Assembly (NCBI RefSeq): GCF_000417875.1
Contig: NW_006920878.1
Coordinates: 615,880 to 679,879 of the forward strand
Origin: Pseudozyma flocculosa PF-1
Taxonomy: Eukaryota > Basidiomycota > Ustilaginomycetes > Ustilaginales > Ustilaginaceae
Direction of reading: 5' to 3'
DNA length: 64,000 nt
Within the stretch, counting starts at the first letter, position 1. Every line of letters begins with the position of its first letter. A program made the position numbers and the translations under genes. Shown in pieces: positions 40,550 through 52,717 of the stretch. Below the pieces are notes generated by a model. The model did not search any database, was not told the DNA's origin, and saw nothing but the letters and a program-made list of their open reading frames with translations.

Positions 40550-41550
40550 CTAGGATGAGAGCGCGGGAGTCGAGGTGTTGGTGATGGCTGCCGAGCCGCC
40601 GCCGATAGTCTGTGTGTCCGGACTGCAGCGAGGGAGGAGGGCGAAGGCGGGAGGAGAGATGGGATGGATATCAGCTCAGCCTGTCCAGGTGGCGTCTCTG
40701 GGTCGCAACCGGCGGAAGCGAAGGCGGCAGACGCAGGACGAAGGGAAGCGGACGACGAGCCACTCACATGATGGGGGCGACCTGCTTGTTGTTCTCGGCC
40801 ATCATCCGCTGCATGAGCACGCCGACACCTTCGAAGACGCCTAGCAGGATACCGCACATGATGCCCGAACCAATGGCGGTTTTTGGTCCCGCTGGTGGCG
40901 TGGCGAGGCGAGACGAGGAGCGCGGCGATGAGAGCGGCGGGCCAAAGCAAGGGTCAGCCACCTCTGTCCTTGCGACGCTTGCCTCGCATCGTCCGGAGAG
41001 AGAAAAGCATGACACCATCGCCAGACCCGTGCAGGCAGCAGGCAGCGGCGGACGAGAGGGGCGGGTTTTGGTCGTGTACTCACATCGGATGGCCAGGCCT
41101 CCGCCCGTCATGAAGCCGGCGATGATGGCGTTCCACGGGTCCTCCTTCTGCCTTATCCCTTTGACGGCGCAGTCAAATGACGAGAACATGCCTCCCCAAA
41201 CGCCAAAGTTGCCACCGAGCACGGGCGCCCTCGCCTTGATGGCCGCCAGCGAGCCGGGCAACCTCTCGCCCTACACATATTCCGGCGCCGCAGAAAGAGG
41301 AAAAGGGCAATGATGGATGAGGAGGGAACAGGTCGAGTCAGCTTCCGCACAGGACATCTCCGAAGTGCGATGATCTCGGCCGATCCGGAGAATTCAGAGG
41401 CGGGGGAGGAGTACGCACGCGAGGCGAGTTGCGGGCACCCTTGATGCCGTGCCAGATGGTGCCGCCGACGGCGCCCATGGCAAAGGCACCTCCAAAGTCG
41501 TTGAGGATGACCCAGGGACATGGATCTCTTGTGTGATCGGCGTGCGACAT
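40550..41550 (-). CDS. TIM17: mitochondrial import translocase subunit TIM17 (four exons)
   Basis: Core channel subunit of the TIM23 complex in the mitochondrial inner membrane. Exons 41419-41550, 41084-41270, 40768-40891 and 40550-40622, all GT..AG and phase-consistent, give 171 residues (yeast 158, human 171). Exon 1 carries [20 protein letters not shown] and [15 protein letters not shown]. Exon 2 continues [20 protein letters not shown] and [20 protein letters not shown]. Exon 3 holds [20 protein letters not shown]. The two cysteines that form the conserved disulphide are C11 and C78. Four membrane spans follow the family pattern. The last exon is inferred: a GTGAGT overlaps an otherwise terminal ATG-TGA, and splicing to TGCAG at 40623 adds a 24-codon polar tail ([20 protein letters not shown]). 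Without it the protein ends at APIM. The first three exons are certain, the fourth likely. Confidence 0.93.
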
Positions 41551-43211
41551 GGCTATGTGCGGTCCGTCGACAAGGGCGGCGATGGGATTTCGAGACCCTG
41601 ACTAGCGGGTTGACAGCTGGGTTCGGGCAAGCCACGCGGGGAGATAGCGTGCGTGCGAGGATCGGCTCGGACCTTCTAGCGAGAGGAGGCAGTGCTGGAC
41701 CTGGCAGTGGTGAAGGCGAGGACGACGGCGGTGGCGATGGCGGTGTTTGGCGTGGGTGGTGGTGGTGGCAGTGGTGGTGATGATGACGACGCGGTCGGGT
41801 GACGGTGGATGGGATCGCGGGTGGTTGCGGGAAGAACGTGGATGACGGTAAGACGCTGCTCGAGCTGCAAGCGGCGGTTGGCAGGTCTCAGCAGCTCTAG
41901 CCAACGAGGCTGCTGGCTGCCTGGAGGCCCGCCCCCAACCAGTCAGCCCAGCCCGCGAGCCTCCTTCTCGCAGCCGGGAAATTTTTGTGACGGGCCAGCC
42001 AGCCTAGGCCCCCCCGGCCATCCTCTTCCTTTTCCTTCCTTCCGATCCCCGCGCCCCTCCCTCTATCGCGCGAGAAGTCGACGCGTCTCGAGCTCAACTC
42101 CGGAACCGACGCTCGAGCTTCGACCTCTGGAGAGTGTTCTCCTGCCTTGGACCTGGACGTCGACATTCAGGAGGGTCTGTACCACCTTTCAACCCTTCCT
42201 GGCTCAGGCACACCGCTGCGGAGCACAAGTGCGGGCAACGTGTTGTTCTTTGCCCGAGACGGATCGCGATGGAGAAGCATGCTATTTGACAGGGGCCGGA
42301 GCGGTGCGAGATTATCGGAGGGGGAATCAAAGGGGCGAGTCAAGAGAAGCAGAGAGACAAAAACGAAGGTGTAGGCGACGTCGGTCGCCGAAAACCATGG
42401 GGACCATGAGCAAAAAAAGGACAGTGGTGGAGGTGCGCAGAGGCGGCGGGAGAGCGGCTGATGCTGGTGTGGGACGGTGCCAGTCAAAGGCGACTTCTGA
42501 AGCCGTCGACGTCGAAGGGATGGATCGTCATCGTTGGCGCACGGCGCCTGCCGAATGCCAACGCGGCCTTCGCTCGACGGTGCTGTCGATGCCGCCCTCG
42601 ATCGCAGGATATCGGCTCGCCCGCTGCCTGGCAGAACGCGTGCGGGGGCCTTGAGGAGCTGAGGCAGCAAAGGGGAAGGGGCCGTGCTCCGCAAGCCGGC
42701 GTACCGGTGGAGAGCTGCAGGCACAACATCGAGGTCATGCCAGGATAGAGGAACTGTTCGTTGTGTTTTGGAGAGAGAGGGGAAAAGGGCTGGGCAGGCA
42801 CGACAATGGGATGCGCGTCGACAGGGGCTCGACGGGGCGAGAGTGAGAAAAGGAGAGAAATGGGGCGTAACCAGATGGGCGGGTGGGGACGAGAAGATTG
42901 GCGCGCCGGCCCGGCTAGCGGAATGTCCTGAGTCTGAAGCCGCTGGCGCAGAGAAGGGGCCAGCTGGCCGGCTTTGGGATGCTCAAGCCCGGAACAAATG
43001 CTGGAGGTTGCTGGTGCGGTTCTAGTGGCGGGGCTTGGTTAGGCGAAAGGCGATGCAAGGCGGCGAGGAGCGGGGTGGGTTGGATGGTCGGGTGGCCATC
43101 AAGGCCAACAGCATGAGGGTTTTGCGGGGGCGTCTACGGTCTTGGTATCCTGGTGGTCGAAAGTCGGGGCGAAAGGGCCGAGGCGAGGCGAGCACTCGGC
43201 AAGAGCAACGA
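41551..43211. promoter_or_regulatory. 1.66-kb intergenic, TIM17 promoter and 3' region of the large synthetase gene
   Basis: No frame with a recognisable product on either strand. GGT/GTGGTG runs occur near 41750-41780. The rest is unremarkable GC-rich sequence. Confidence 0.5.
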
Positions 43212-46200
43212 CTACTTGCCGCCAAAGTAGCCAGGCGGCGGCGCCTGCTTGTCGAGGTTGCTTGTGCTGCTCCCCGCCGACGCCTCGCCGCCGGGCGCCC
43301 GCTGCGGCCTGCGTAGGCGCACCTGGCGGGCGGGCCATCCCGCGTAGACCTGGCCGGCCTCGGCAATCTCTCCAGAGGCCACCAGCGTGTGCTCGAGCAG
43401 CATCGAGCGGGGCTCCATGTTGGCTCCCGAAAGCAGTCGACTTCCGGTCCGCATCGCGCAGCCATCGCCGATCCGCAGCTTGTTGAGGCTGAACCTGCCC
43501 CTCGAGTTGATGTGCGCGACGACCGAGCAGTCGTCGATCGACACATTGTCGCCCATATAGACGAGCTCCGGCTCCGTCAGCTGCAGCGACGGCTTGCCAC
43601 CCGCCCAGATGGCGCAGTTCTTGCCGATGTGGGCACCGAGCAGCCGGAGGTACCAGACGACGTAGACGCTCGAAGACAGGTTGCCGAGGATGTGGCCGCC
43701 GAAACCCTTGCCGAGAAGCTTCTGCAGGCTGAGATGCAGCTGCCAGCGCTGACAGTAGCTGCTCGAGTCCCAGTCGTACCGGCCTTCGCGACGGCGACCG
43801 ATGACGGCCCACTTGGTGCCGATAACCCAGGCGAAGGCGAGGATCGCCTGAAGGAAGAGGAGCACGATGAAGGCGATGGCGATGAAGGCGTAGATGAGGC
43901 CGGGGCGGTACCAGTGGTCGTCGAAGACGATGAGGCCGGCCTTGCTGTACTCGAACTGGGTGCGGAGGAAGTTGAGCAGCAGCACGGTGCCGACGGCTGC
44001 CGTGGCCCAGTAGCCGGACGAGAAGATGGTCATGGCCACGTTGATGACGACGAGCATCAGGTACGGGAAGACGAAGAAGTTGGCCTGGCGCTTGTAGAAG
44101 GCGCGTCCAAAGGGAGTGATGGTCTCGTCGTCGCCCCCGACGGTGGCGCCCTCCTTGGTCTCCTTGTTGGCCTTGCCGAAGCTGACCGCCTCGCCGTTCT
44201 TGGAGCCCATCCAGACCGAGCCCTCCTCGTAGTGCCCGTTCCTGCGCGCGAGAGCGCCGGAGCCCATGACGCACTGCTTGCCGACAGTGGTTCCGGGAAG
44301 AAGGACAACGCGATCGGCAATCATGGCGCCTCGGCCGACGCGGACGCGAGCCCAGCCGATGCTGTCCGAGGTGAAGACTTCGGAACGCGATCCGAACACG
44401 ACGTCGTCGCCGATCTCGAGCAGCTCCGGGTCAGGGCAATAGATGCCCGAGCCAGGCCAGTAGACACGCTTGCCGACGCGGGCGCCCATCGCACGGTAGA
44501 TGACCGACGTCATCTCGTAGTGGGTGCCGAGGATGGCCAGCGCGCGGCGGATCTGCGGCTGCGACAGCAGCTGCTGGTTGATCCATCGGCGGAAAAGGGC
44601 GAACTGGGTGGCGTTACGCATCGACCCTTCGCGGTTGAGGCCGAAGGCTCGCTTGATGACGATGCCGAGCACGAGGTTGATGAGCGGCGGCATGCCGTTC
44701 CTTACGATGCGCGCCACGTAGTGCCAGCCGACACGCTTGGGGAATGCGAACCACGCGATGACGCCCTTGACGCTGTCGTGGTGGTTGAACTCGAACGGCT
44801 GCGAGAGGAGCATGAAGAGCGACGCGAACCACGGGACGTAGCAGATGAACTTGACGACGAAGACGAGCGGGTAGCCGAAGAAGAAGATGAGCGCCCAGTG
44901 AGGCTGCGGCACCGTGGTGCGGTTGAAGGCGGCGTAGGCGTCCGACGAAGGCTCCTCGTGCGACGACGACTGCGGTCCCCAGACGGTGCCGTCGGCCAGG
45001 CGGGCGCCGGGCGAGATCTGGGTAAAGGTGTTGACGACACAGTCGCGGCCGACGATGATGGGCTCGAGGCGGAAGTAGCCGTCGCGCTCGACGCAGAAGC
45101 CGCGCAGCAGGCACTTGTCGATCCGCGCCCCGTCGTGGATCGTGATGAGGTCGTACTCTGCGATCTTGGCGTGCTGGTCAATCATGACGTCGGAACCGAT
45201 CGACATGCCCAGCAGGCGGAAGTACATCTTCTGCAGGCCGGGAGTCAGCGCGAACAGGCCCTTGCCGGCCGTCTTGAGAGACTGGTTGACGATCCACCAC
45301 CGCAGGTGGTAGTTGCACCACATGGGGTACTTGCCCGGGCGGTACCTTCCGATGACGATCCACTTGAAGGCGATGGCGGTGACGGGGCAGATAATCCGGC
45401 TGGTGAAGCGGGCGACGGCGATCGAGGCGAGCAGCGCGCCCACCCGCTCCCAGAAGACGTCGCGGATGTAGAAGGCGGAGAAGGCAAGACCGTGAAGGAT
45501 GACGGTCCACGTCCAGGCCGCCTTGAGCGGGTAGAAGAAGAGGAACGGGACCAGCTGGATCAGCATGACCCAAGGGTGCGTCTGGCTGCGCGGCTTGTAG
45601 CCGTGGCTCTGGTAGGCCGGCTCGTCGTCCTCGTCGTAGCGGTGGGCGCCGTAGCCGGGGCCAGAGCCGCCCTTGTCGTCGTAGCCGTCGAACAGTTCGT
45701 CGTCCTCGTCGTCATCGTCGGCACCGGCCTCGTCCTCAATCAGGCTGGCGATGCCGGCGATGGTCGAGTTGTTGAAGAGCGTCGAGACCTCGAGCGAGAT
45801 GCCCGTGTCTTTGCGGATCAGGTGGACCAGCCGGCCCAGCAGCAGACTGTTGCCACCGAGCAGGAAAAAGTCCGACTCGGCCGTGATGGTGCCAGCCTCG
45901 GTGTCGAGCAGCTTGGCGATGATGTCACGCACAATGAGGGCGGTGCGCGACATGGCCGACGCGTTCTGTCGACGCACCTCGTCCTCCATCGTCTCGAAAT
46001 CGATCTGGCCGTTGACCTTGGCCAAGGGCTGTCGGAAGACGTGGAGCGGGTTGGGGACGACGTAGCCGTGCAGCACCTGGGCGAGCGCCCGATCAATGTC
46101 GGCCGCGTCGTAGTCGGCGTCCTCCTCTACCTGGATGAAGGCCTCGGGCGAACCATCCCTGCGCTGGCGCACGGCAGCCTCGATGATGCCGGGGATGCGG

Positions 46201-48111
46201 TAGCACGCGCGCTCAACTGCCTTGACGTCGACCGAGACGAGGCTGCACGGAATCGGCTCCGAGAGCGGCACCTCCTTGCCCGGCGCCTTGGCCTCAAAGT
46301 GTCGCTGCAGCGGCGGCACGTCGTCAGAAAGAGGTCCGATGTTGAGACGGGTGCCGAGCTTGATACGCAGCGGCTTGCCCGCCTGGTTCTTGGGCAGGTC
46401 GTCCATGTAGACGGCGGCGAACGGCCACTTTGAGGGGTGCAGATGGGACCGGAGCATGTTCTGCAGCTCGGCCAGTCCGATACGCGGCTGGTTGGGGACG
46501 GGAACGATGACGACACCGATCGTCTCCTGAAGCACGGTATGCTCGATCGAGAAGGCAAGGCACTGCTTGACGCGTTCCTTGCACGCCTGTGTGATGGCCT
46601 CCTCAACCTCAAAGGGCGAGACGACCTCACCACCCTTGTTGATGATCTCCTTGGATCGGCCGGTGATGTAGAGGTAGCCGTCGGCGTCCATGTGGCCCAT
46701 ATCGCCCGAGTCAAACCAGCCCTCGCTGGAAAAGGCAGAGGTGTCGAGCGGCTCAAACGGATCCGTCGACGTCTCGTAGCCAGAAAAGGTCGGCAACCCG
46801 CGCACCGACACGGCACCTGTCTGACCGACGGGCAGCTCCCGCTCACGGTTGAAGGGGTCACGGATGGAGAGGTCGGGGCCGCATGCCACGCCCGAGCAAC
46901 CGGGGCGGTCCAGCTGGTAGTTGGTGGGCGGCGAGGCGATCGGCATGCACTCCGTCATTCCGTACGAAGGCAGGACGGCGCAGCCGCCAAACGTCTCCTT
47001 GAGCTGCACGGCCAGCGAGGGGAGCAGACCACCGGCGGCGTTCGCAATCATCTTGATGCTCGTCTCCTTGGTAGCGTCGACGCCTTCCGGCTTCGAGGCC
47101 AGGATGGCGTGGTGCATCGTGGGCGCCGCGTAGTACCACGTCGCGCCGAGCTGCTTGGCCAGCGGCCACCAAGCGTTGGCGTCGAAGCCCGCACACATGA
47201 TGGCACTGCCCGCCGAGAATACAGGCGCCCATAGGTTGCGGACGATTCCTCCGACGTGAAAGAGGGGCATCATGTTCACTGCACGTCGCGAACAGGTAGC
47301 GGGGATGGTAAAAGGTGCCGTAGGTTAGCAAGGGCGGCCAGTGGGCTGCGCATTGCGCTTCATCTCGTCGCATCAACTCACTGTTGACGCTCTCCGGCCG
47401 GAGGTCCCAACTGTAGACGACACAGCACGTTCCGACGATCATGTGACGGAGCGAGTAGGGGACGACCTTCTTCTTGCCCGAGGTGCCGGAGGTGTGCAGG
47501 ACCAGACTCTGGTGCTCGAGCCCGTGCGGCGCCGAGGGGCGCCTCCCGGCGGTGGAAACGATGCCGCTCTGTCCGAGCAGGCCCAGGTCGAAAAGACCAG
47601 CGGGCCCGGATCCTCGCGGCTCGACAAAGATGATCTCCATGCCCTCCTCGTCGTGTAGTGCCTGAAGGCCGAGCCGGTCGATGGCGTCCCGAGTTGTCAC
47701 GACGGCCTTGGCGCGCAGCCGGACCGCATCGTCTCGCAGCTCGCCGGCGGTGCAGCTCGCGTTGACGGGCGCGCAAGTGTGGTAGGCAGCCACCGAGAGG
47801 AGCGCAAGAGCGTTCTCGGCGCCGGTCGGCAGGGCCATCATGACGCGGTCGTTGGGGCCGAGGGGAGCCTTGCCGGGCGTGATGGGCATCACAAACGAGC
47901 TGACAAACCTCTTGATGGTCTTGTGATCGAGCGGGGGCCTCGCCAGATCCGGCGACCACAGGGCCGGATTTGGCGTCGACGGCAGGCAGTCGATGAGGGT
48001 GGTGATACGTCCATTGTCGGTGATGTGCTCTGCCAGGTGATCGCCGAGCGACTTTGTCTTGGGTCGCTGCGGCAGGCTATAGAGGAAGCCCAACGGAAAG
48101 TCGGAGCTCAT
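43212..48111 (-). CDS. adenylation-carrier protein with membrane region and three hexapeptide-repeat domains (Pls-like layout)
   Basis: Exons 47382-48111 and 43212-47278 (103-nt intron, phase 1) give 1598 residues. Domains in order: an adenylate-forming domain of about 600 residues (A3 TSGTSGKKK from T207; A4 MMPLFHVGGI; A5 YGMTE at 349-353; A7 GWFDSGDMGHMDADGYLYIT then GRSKEIINKGGEVV; A10 LPKNQAGKPLR). Next is a carrier domain with the phosphopantetheine serine S721 (LGGNSLLLG), then an acidic linker. Then come paired membrane spans separated by three left-handed beta-helix (hexapeptide) units at roughly 890-1010, 1110-1220 and 1430-1570. This is the layout of poly-epsilon-lysine synthetase Pls, where three membrane-linked domains couple monomers without a thioesterase. 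The A4 motif FHVGG is that of acyl/aryl-CoA ligases and lacks the Asp that NRPS domains use to hold the amino group, so the monomer may be an acid. No tailoring genes are adjacent. Confidence 0.88.
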
Positions 48112-49045
48112 GATGGCGGTGACTATGGATGCGGGCTGGACAGTGATGGCGGTCCGAAGAGGGCTTCCGAGGTCGAGAGGACGCTGAGAAAAGGTGTAGC
48201 AAGCGACAGCTTGACGCTGCGTCTAGCGCGATCGACCAACTGCCACGGTGAACTGAAGCACAAACTCGAGATGGGTGCCGGTGTCGGATGGGCGATCGTA
48301 GCAGGTCGTCGCGGCTGGAAATATGCAGGTTTCCAGGCGAGCCGCAGTCGATCTCGCACAGGTGGACGAAGCGGTGCGGGTGGCGTCAGATGCTTGGCCG
48401 TGCTGGGCTAGAGAATGACGGGTTCGACAGGGACGTCCGGCGACCGAAAGGCTTCGCTGTTTGGCCGAGATGTAGAAAGAGCAACAAGGCGGCCGAAGAA
48501 GAGGCAAGTCGTTGAACGAATGAGTAGACGACGAGAGCGAGCAGAGGGAAGGATGGCTGTGGTGAGGATGAGAGCGCGGACGAGAAGGCGTCTGGCGCCG
48601 TGGGTCGACGATGGCGAGCTGGAGTGCGACACGCCTATGGGCACGGCGTCTGGTGGCGGATCGAGCGGGTGAGGAGCTGCCCTCGACGCAGCAAGCGAGG
48701 GGGAAATGGGATGCCGAGCGGATGCAGCGAGCGGGACGGATGGATGTGGATGGTGACGAGAAGATGGACAACGACGACGAAGGGCAGAGGTGTAGGAGGA
48801 GGCGGGCGCGCAGGCTGCGGTGGTCAAACCGAACCCGCTGGGCAGGGAGGTTGGGTCGCTGCTGTTCGGAACGCTACGCTTGCTGAGGCGGAGATGGCAG
48901 GGAGGGCGCAGATCGACGGGGGGAGGAGAGGCGAGCCAGGTCTCGATGAGAGGCGTAAGGGCAGCAAGCGGCACAACAGGCAGCAGAGCAACAGCAGGGG
49001 CAGCAGCAGGCGATTCTGCAGCAGGGGCAAGGGGGGATGGCAAGC

Positions 49046-49072
49046 CAGCAGCAGCAGCAGCAGCAGCAGCAG
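49046..49072. repeat. CAG trinucleotide microsatellite
   Basis: About nine uninterrupted CAG units in non-coding sequence upstream of the large synthetase gene. Confidence 0.85.
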
Positions 49073-49125
49073 GCAGACTACTCGAGACTAGGCCGGGCAG
49101 GCAGGGCAATCGCGCGGTGAGGGGC

Positions 49126-49195
49126 AGCCAGGCTAACCAGCCAGCTGGCTTGGCTGGCTGGTTGGCTGGTTGGCTGGCCAGCAGGGGGCCAGGCT
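49126..49195. repeat. TGGCTGGT/CCAGCCAG tandem array
   Basis: Imperfect 8-nt tandem of TGGCTGGT with its complement CCAGCCAG at the left end, so the two ends could also pair as a hairpin. It belongs to the broader family of CCAGGC/TGGCCTG intergenic clusters. Confidence 0.7.
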
Positions 49196-52100
49196 AGGGG
49201 CACCACGTACGGTCGTTGTGGTTTGAACTGGGCCCCCTCGCCTCGCCTCGCCTCGCCTCGGCGACGGAATTCCAAGCCTCAGCCCAAGAGGCAGGCAGGC
49301 CCGGCCCCCTCTGCGCCTGCTCTGCACATCAGCCTCCAGCGGCGTTGACCCACACGCAAAATCCACGCGCTCGCCCGCCCGCACCGCCCCGCCCCGCCCC
49401 GCCCAGGCTGGTTTGGCACACCTCACAACAGGGCCGCGCCGAGAAAAGAAAAAACCCGCGCGCGCTCGACCGCACGCACGCATCGACCGCCCCCGCCTGC
49501 CTCGGACCGACAACTCGACGCCGACGGCACGCAGCCCGCCGCCAGCCAGCCAGCCAGGCAGCCAGGCGCCGCCGAGGGATGGGAGCGTGGGTCCGTCTGC
49601 GCCCTTGATGCGAACCGAGGGGCGGTCGACAGGCAACAAGCAAGCAAGAGGCGGCCCATCGGATCGAGCCAGCCAGCAAGATGCGGGAAGACCTCGCGGG
49701 CGGCGGGCGGCGGGCGGCGGCGGCCACAATCCGGCCGTCGGTCGCTGTCCTCGACCCTACCCTGCCCGCTCGTCCTTGCCACCAGTCTACGGCCACCATC
49801 GCAACCGGGCTCCACCTCTCTGTACAACGTCTGTACAAGAGCGAGATATCGTTGACGGCGCTCGCCACCACATTTGTCCCCTTCAGAAGCGGCAGCCGAT
49901 GTCTCCTGCCCCCTCATTTGAAGGGCTGTCCCGCCGCTTTTTGGCCTTCCGTTGGGCCGTCGGACGTACTGTACAGTAAGTTACGGGCCAGAGTACCGTA
50001 GCTTGGCTGCACTGCGCTGCGACTCGGCGATGCTGCTGCTGTTGCTGCATGTGTGGGTCCGCGCACGCCTCTCATCTACCGAACGCCTGCCTGCTTAGCT
50101 GGCTTGCGTGCGGGCTCGCCGGCCAAGCCCCCTACTCTGCTCTGGCCTGCCTCTTCTCTAGCTTAGCTTGTTCTAGCGCGGCCTGGACAGCGGTATCCTC
50201 GGCCATCCTAGCCTAGCTAGCCTTCCTGTTTGCCAGGCGCCGGCGTCTTCCCACCTTTTTCCGCGCGAGGCCGAGATGAAAGACCACCTGGGAGACTTCG
50301 CGCGTTGTCGACGCCCTCGAGCCGGCCTGTCTACTTCTCTGTGCTTCGATGCTCGTTTCGCCTGGCTGCTTGCCAAGAAGGCGCGGGACGTTTTATCGTT
50401 GCTGATGATGGCCGGGAGGAAAAGCCGTCGCTGCTCGAAAGGCTTGCCAACCTCCGAGGGCGGAGCGTCCCGCGTTCGGGCCGACTGGTTTGACACCGCT
50501 CGACCTGCTGCACTCAAGACTGCCAGCGGCGAGGCCCCGATGATCATTCGGCCAGGTTGATCGCGACTGTGCTACCGGTAGCTCGGTAAGGCCTCAGCCA
50601 CATCCATCTCTCGCTCGTCGCCGAAGAAGAGGCGTCGAGGTGGGCACAGTACGTCGCGTGCACTTACCCAGACACCCTAGGGGATGTCGCCGAGAATCTT
50701 GGTTCGTTGGTGGGACGGTCAGTCGGCCAGTCGGGGCGGCGCCCGGCGTCGGCGCCATCGTCATCCTGGCCTGGACCGGTGGTGCCTTACTTCGAGCAAG
50801 CTGACCGGCCGCGCAGCCTCATCAGAAGAGGTAGAGTATGGTGTAGAATCTTGCGTGCCGGCGTGACCGTCACCGGCAGTCTTCATGCTTTTCGCAAGAG
50901 GGCGAGCTGCCTGCCAGCGAGCAGGTGATGGTGACGAGGAGATCTGCTCCGGACCATACCTGTATTGGAGCTGCCACGGCCGAGACCTGCCAGCCTCGTG
51001 TCGATCGCCCACGCTCAGAAACCGACAGCCATCGATCGGACCCTGGGCGACAGCTCGCAGATCGACGCAGGTGGCGGTCCAATGGCAAGCGGGCGGAAAA
51101 GCGCAAACAGCATGTGTGCCATCTGACATGCGGCAGCGATGGGCTCTCCTGCCTGCTCTTCAGCCGTATCACCGCCCGGCCGATCAGTGCCCATCGACAA
51201 ACCAGGGGGGAGGACAATGGCGACGGAAAGGTCCAACAGCCAGCAAGCTCGACCCTGCCTTCCGCTCCACAAGCGGCCGGCGGTCTCTTTGCTTGTTTGG
51301 CCTTTGACTCGCAGGCATGGGCAGGCGTCGTCGTCGCTTTTTGTTACGCTTCGGCAGAACGGAAGAGGGCGAAACAGCAGCTGGCCCTGCTGTGGGGCCT
51401 TTACGTTTGGTGTCGATCTAAAGGCCGAGCGACGCAAGACAGGGGGCGTGGGTCTTGTCTTGGAGGCTGAGGAGTTTTATTCGTGGAAACAGCGCAGCGC
51501 GCTACCGCGGCGATGCCCGCTCCTCGAGCTCGTACGCACAGGTAGGCAGGTGTGTACTGCCGCCCCTCTCTCTCTTTCGTGGCACGCGAGCTAAAGGCGC
51601 ACCCGACGTCGACATTGGCATCGCGGTGCTGTGTAGTCACACGCTATCAACCTGGCCGGTAACTAGCTCTCAGCATCGACGAACGAGCCAGCCTTTCATG
51701 GTCGGCGCGTCCCAGATTCTCGGTACGGTCAGGAAAACCTCAGCTTGCCTGGCCGCGCTACCTTGAGGGCAGCAGACGCCGTCGCTCGCCGCCACCGTAC
51801 CCTTCACAGGTCATGCTCCCTTGGCATGCCGTCTGATCCAACAAGTCCCGCTCGTGATCTCTCGGCACGATTCGCGCAGGCGAGTTTACAGAGTGCGGGC
51901 GCAACCGCCTTGGTCACCTCCTCGCGACCTTTGCCGGATCCATGACAAGCCAAAGAGCCGTGCCGCGACGGAGACGCACTCTCGCACCTCTGCGGTGCAT
52001 CGCACAAGGTCGGGATGGGTCAGGCCTGGCAGGCCTGGCCAGGTCAGAGCAGGCCGCACTCGCTACCGTATCCGCGCTGTGGTACCGGTAGCTCGTCGCT

Positions 52101-52700
52101 CCGCCTGGCCATTGACGGGTCCGTTACTCTGTGTATTCTTGGCTCTTGCCCGACCAGCTTCATTCATCCTGCTGCTCGTGCCAGCATCGTCGACCTTAGG
52201 CAGGCTTCAACACCCGATCCTCGTGTTTTTCTTCCGCGGCTCTGCCCATCTGTGAGCCTCTAGGGTAAGGCGCCCGTCGTCTGCGATAACGCTCGCCAGC
52301 AAGAGCGCCTATTCTAAGAACCTCGGACTGCGCCTACCAGCAGTATACGAATGTCTTGGCGCATCGCGACCAGGGCGCACGGCGCCTCGAGTCGGGAAGG
52401 TTCCGAGGCAGGCAGGGCGGCGGCGCCAAGCAAACGTCGCCTACTTCTCTTCGAAGCGTCACAGCGTGGTGAGGCGCCTGCGGAAAAGATCTCGTAAATC
52501 CAGACGGAAATAAGCCAACGCCGCACCCTCCGCCGTCGCGATGACAGGCGCTCCGAGCCGGACTCTCCTTCCACTCCTTCCTCTTCGCACGGTTCCGTTA
52601 CGGCAGACGTTGGTATCGCAGACCTGCGTGTCCGCCAGCCCGCAAGTCAACCGCCGCATGCTCTTCAAAGGTGTGCAAGAAGCAATCCCCGCGTGCGTTG

Positions 52701-52714
52701 AAAAAAAAGCAAAA
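52701..52714 (-). terminator. RNA polymerase III terminator
   Basis: On the minus strand a TTTT run (52714-52711) begins 4 nt after the tRNA 3' end, followed by an eight-T run (52708-52701). This is the standard Pol III stop downstream of a tRNA gene. Confidence 0.85.
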
Positions 52715-52717
52715 GAG

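Larger units (their letters stand above)
48112..52717. promoter_or_regulatory. 4.6-kb gene-free region upstream of the large synthetase gene
   Basis: The longest stretch without a gene. Frames longer than 100 codons exist on both strands, but none has a recognisable domain or consistent codon use. It contains a CAG microsatellite (49046-49072), a TGGC/TTGGCTGG tandem (49126-49195), GGCCTGCC/TAGCCTAGC-rich sequence (about 50080-50230), and two copies of a short palindromic ACCGGTAGCTCG near 50573 and 52084. Base composition is less GC-rich around 50200-52700 than in neighbours. It could hold the synthetase promoter, non-coding RNAs, or decayed sequence. Confidence 0.45.

Noticed and set aside
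43389..46433. 1014-codon open frame on the plus strand, antisense to the large synthetase
   Set aside because: Low-stop shadow of a GC-rich gene; no domain, and the sense strand has all adenylation, carrier and hexapeptide motifs.
43212..48111. Calling the large synthetase a poly-lysine synthetase
   Set aside because: The layout fits, but the A4 motif FHVGG lacks the amino-group-binding Asp, so the monomer cannot be named from sequence.
43212..48111. Biosynthetic gene cluster around the synthetase
   Set aside because: Neighbours are TIM17, a tRNA and housekeeping genes; no transporter, regulator or tailoring enzyme is adjacent.
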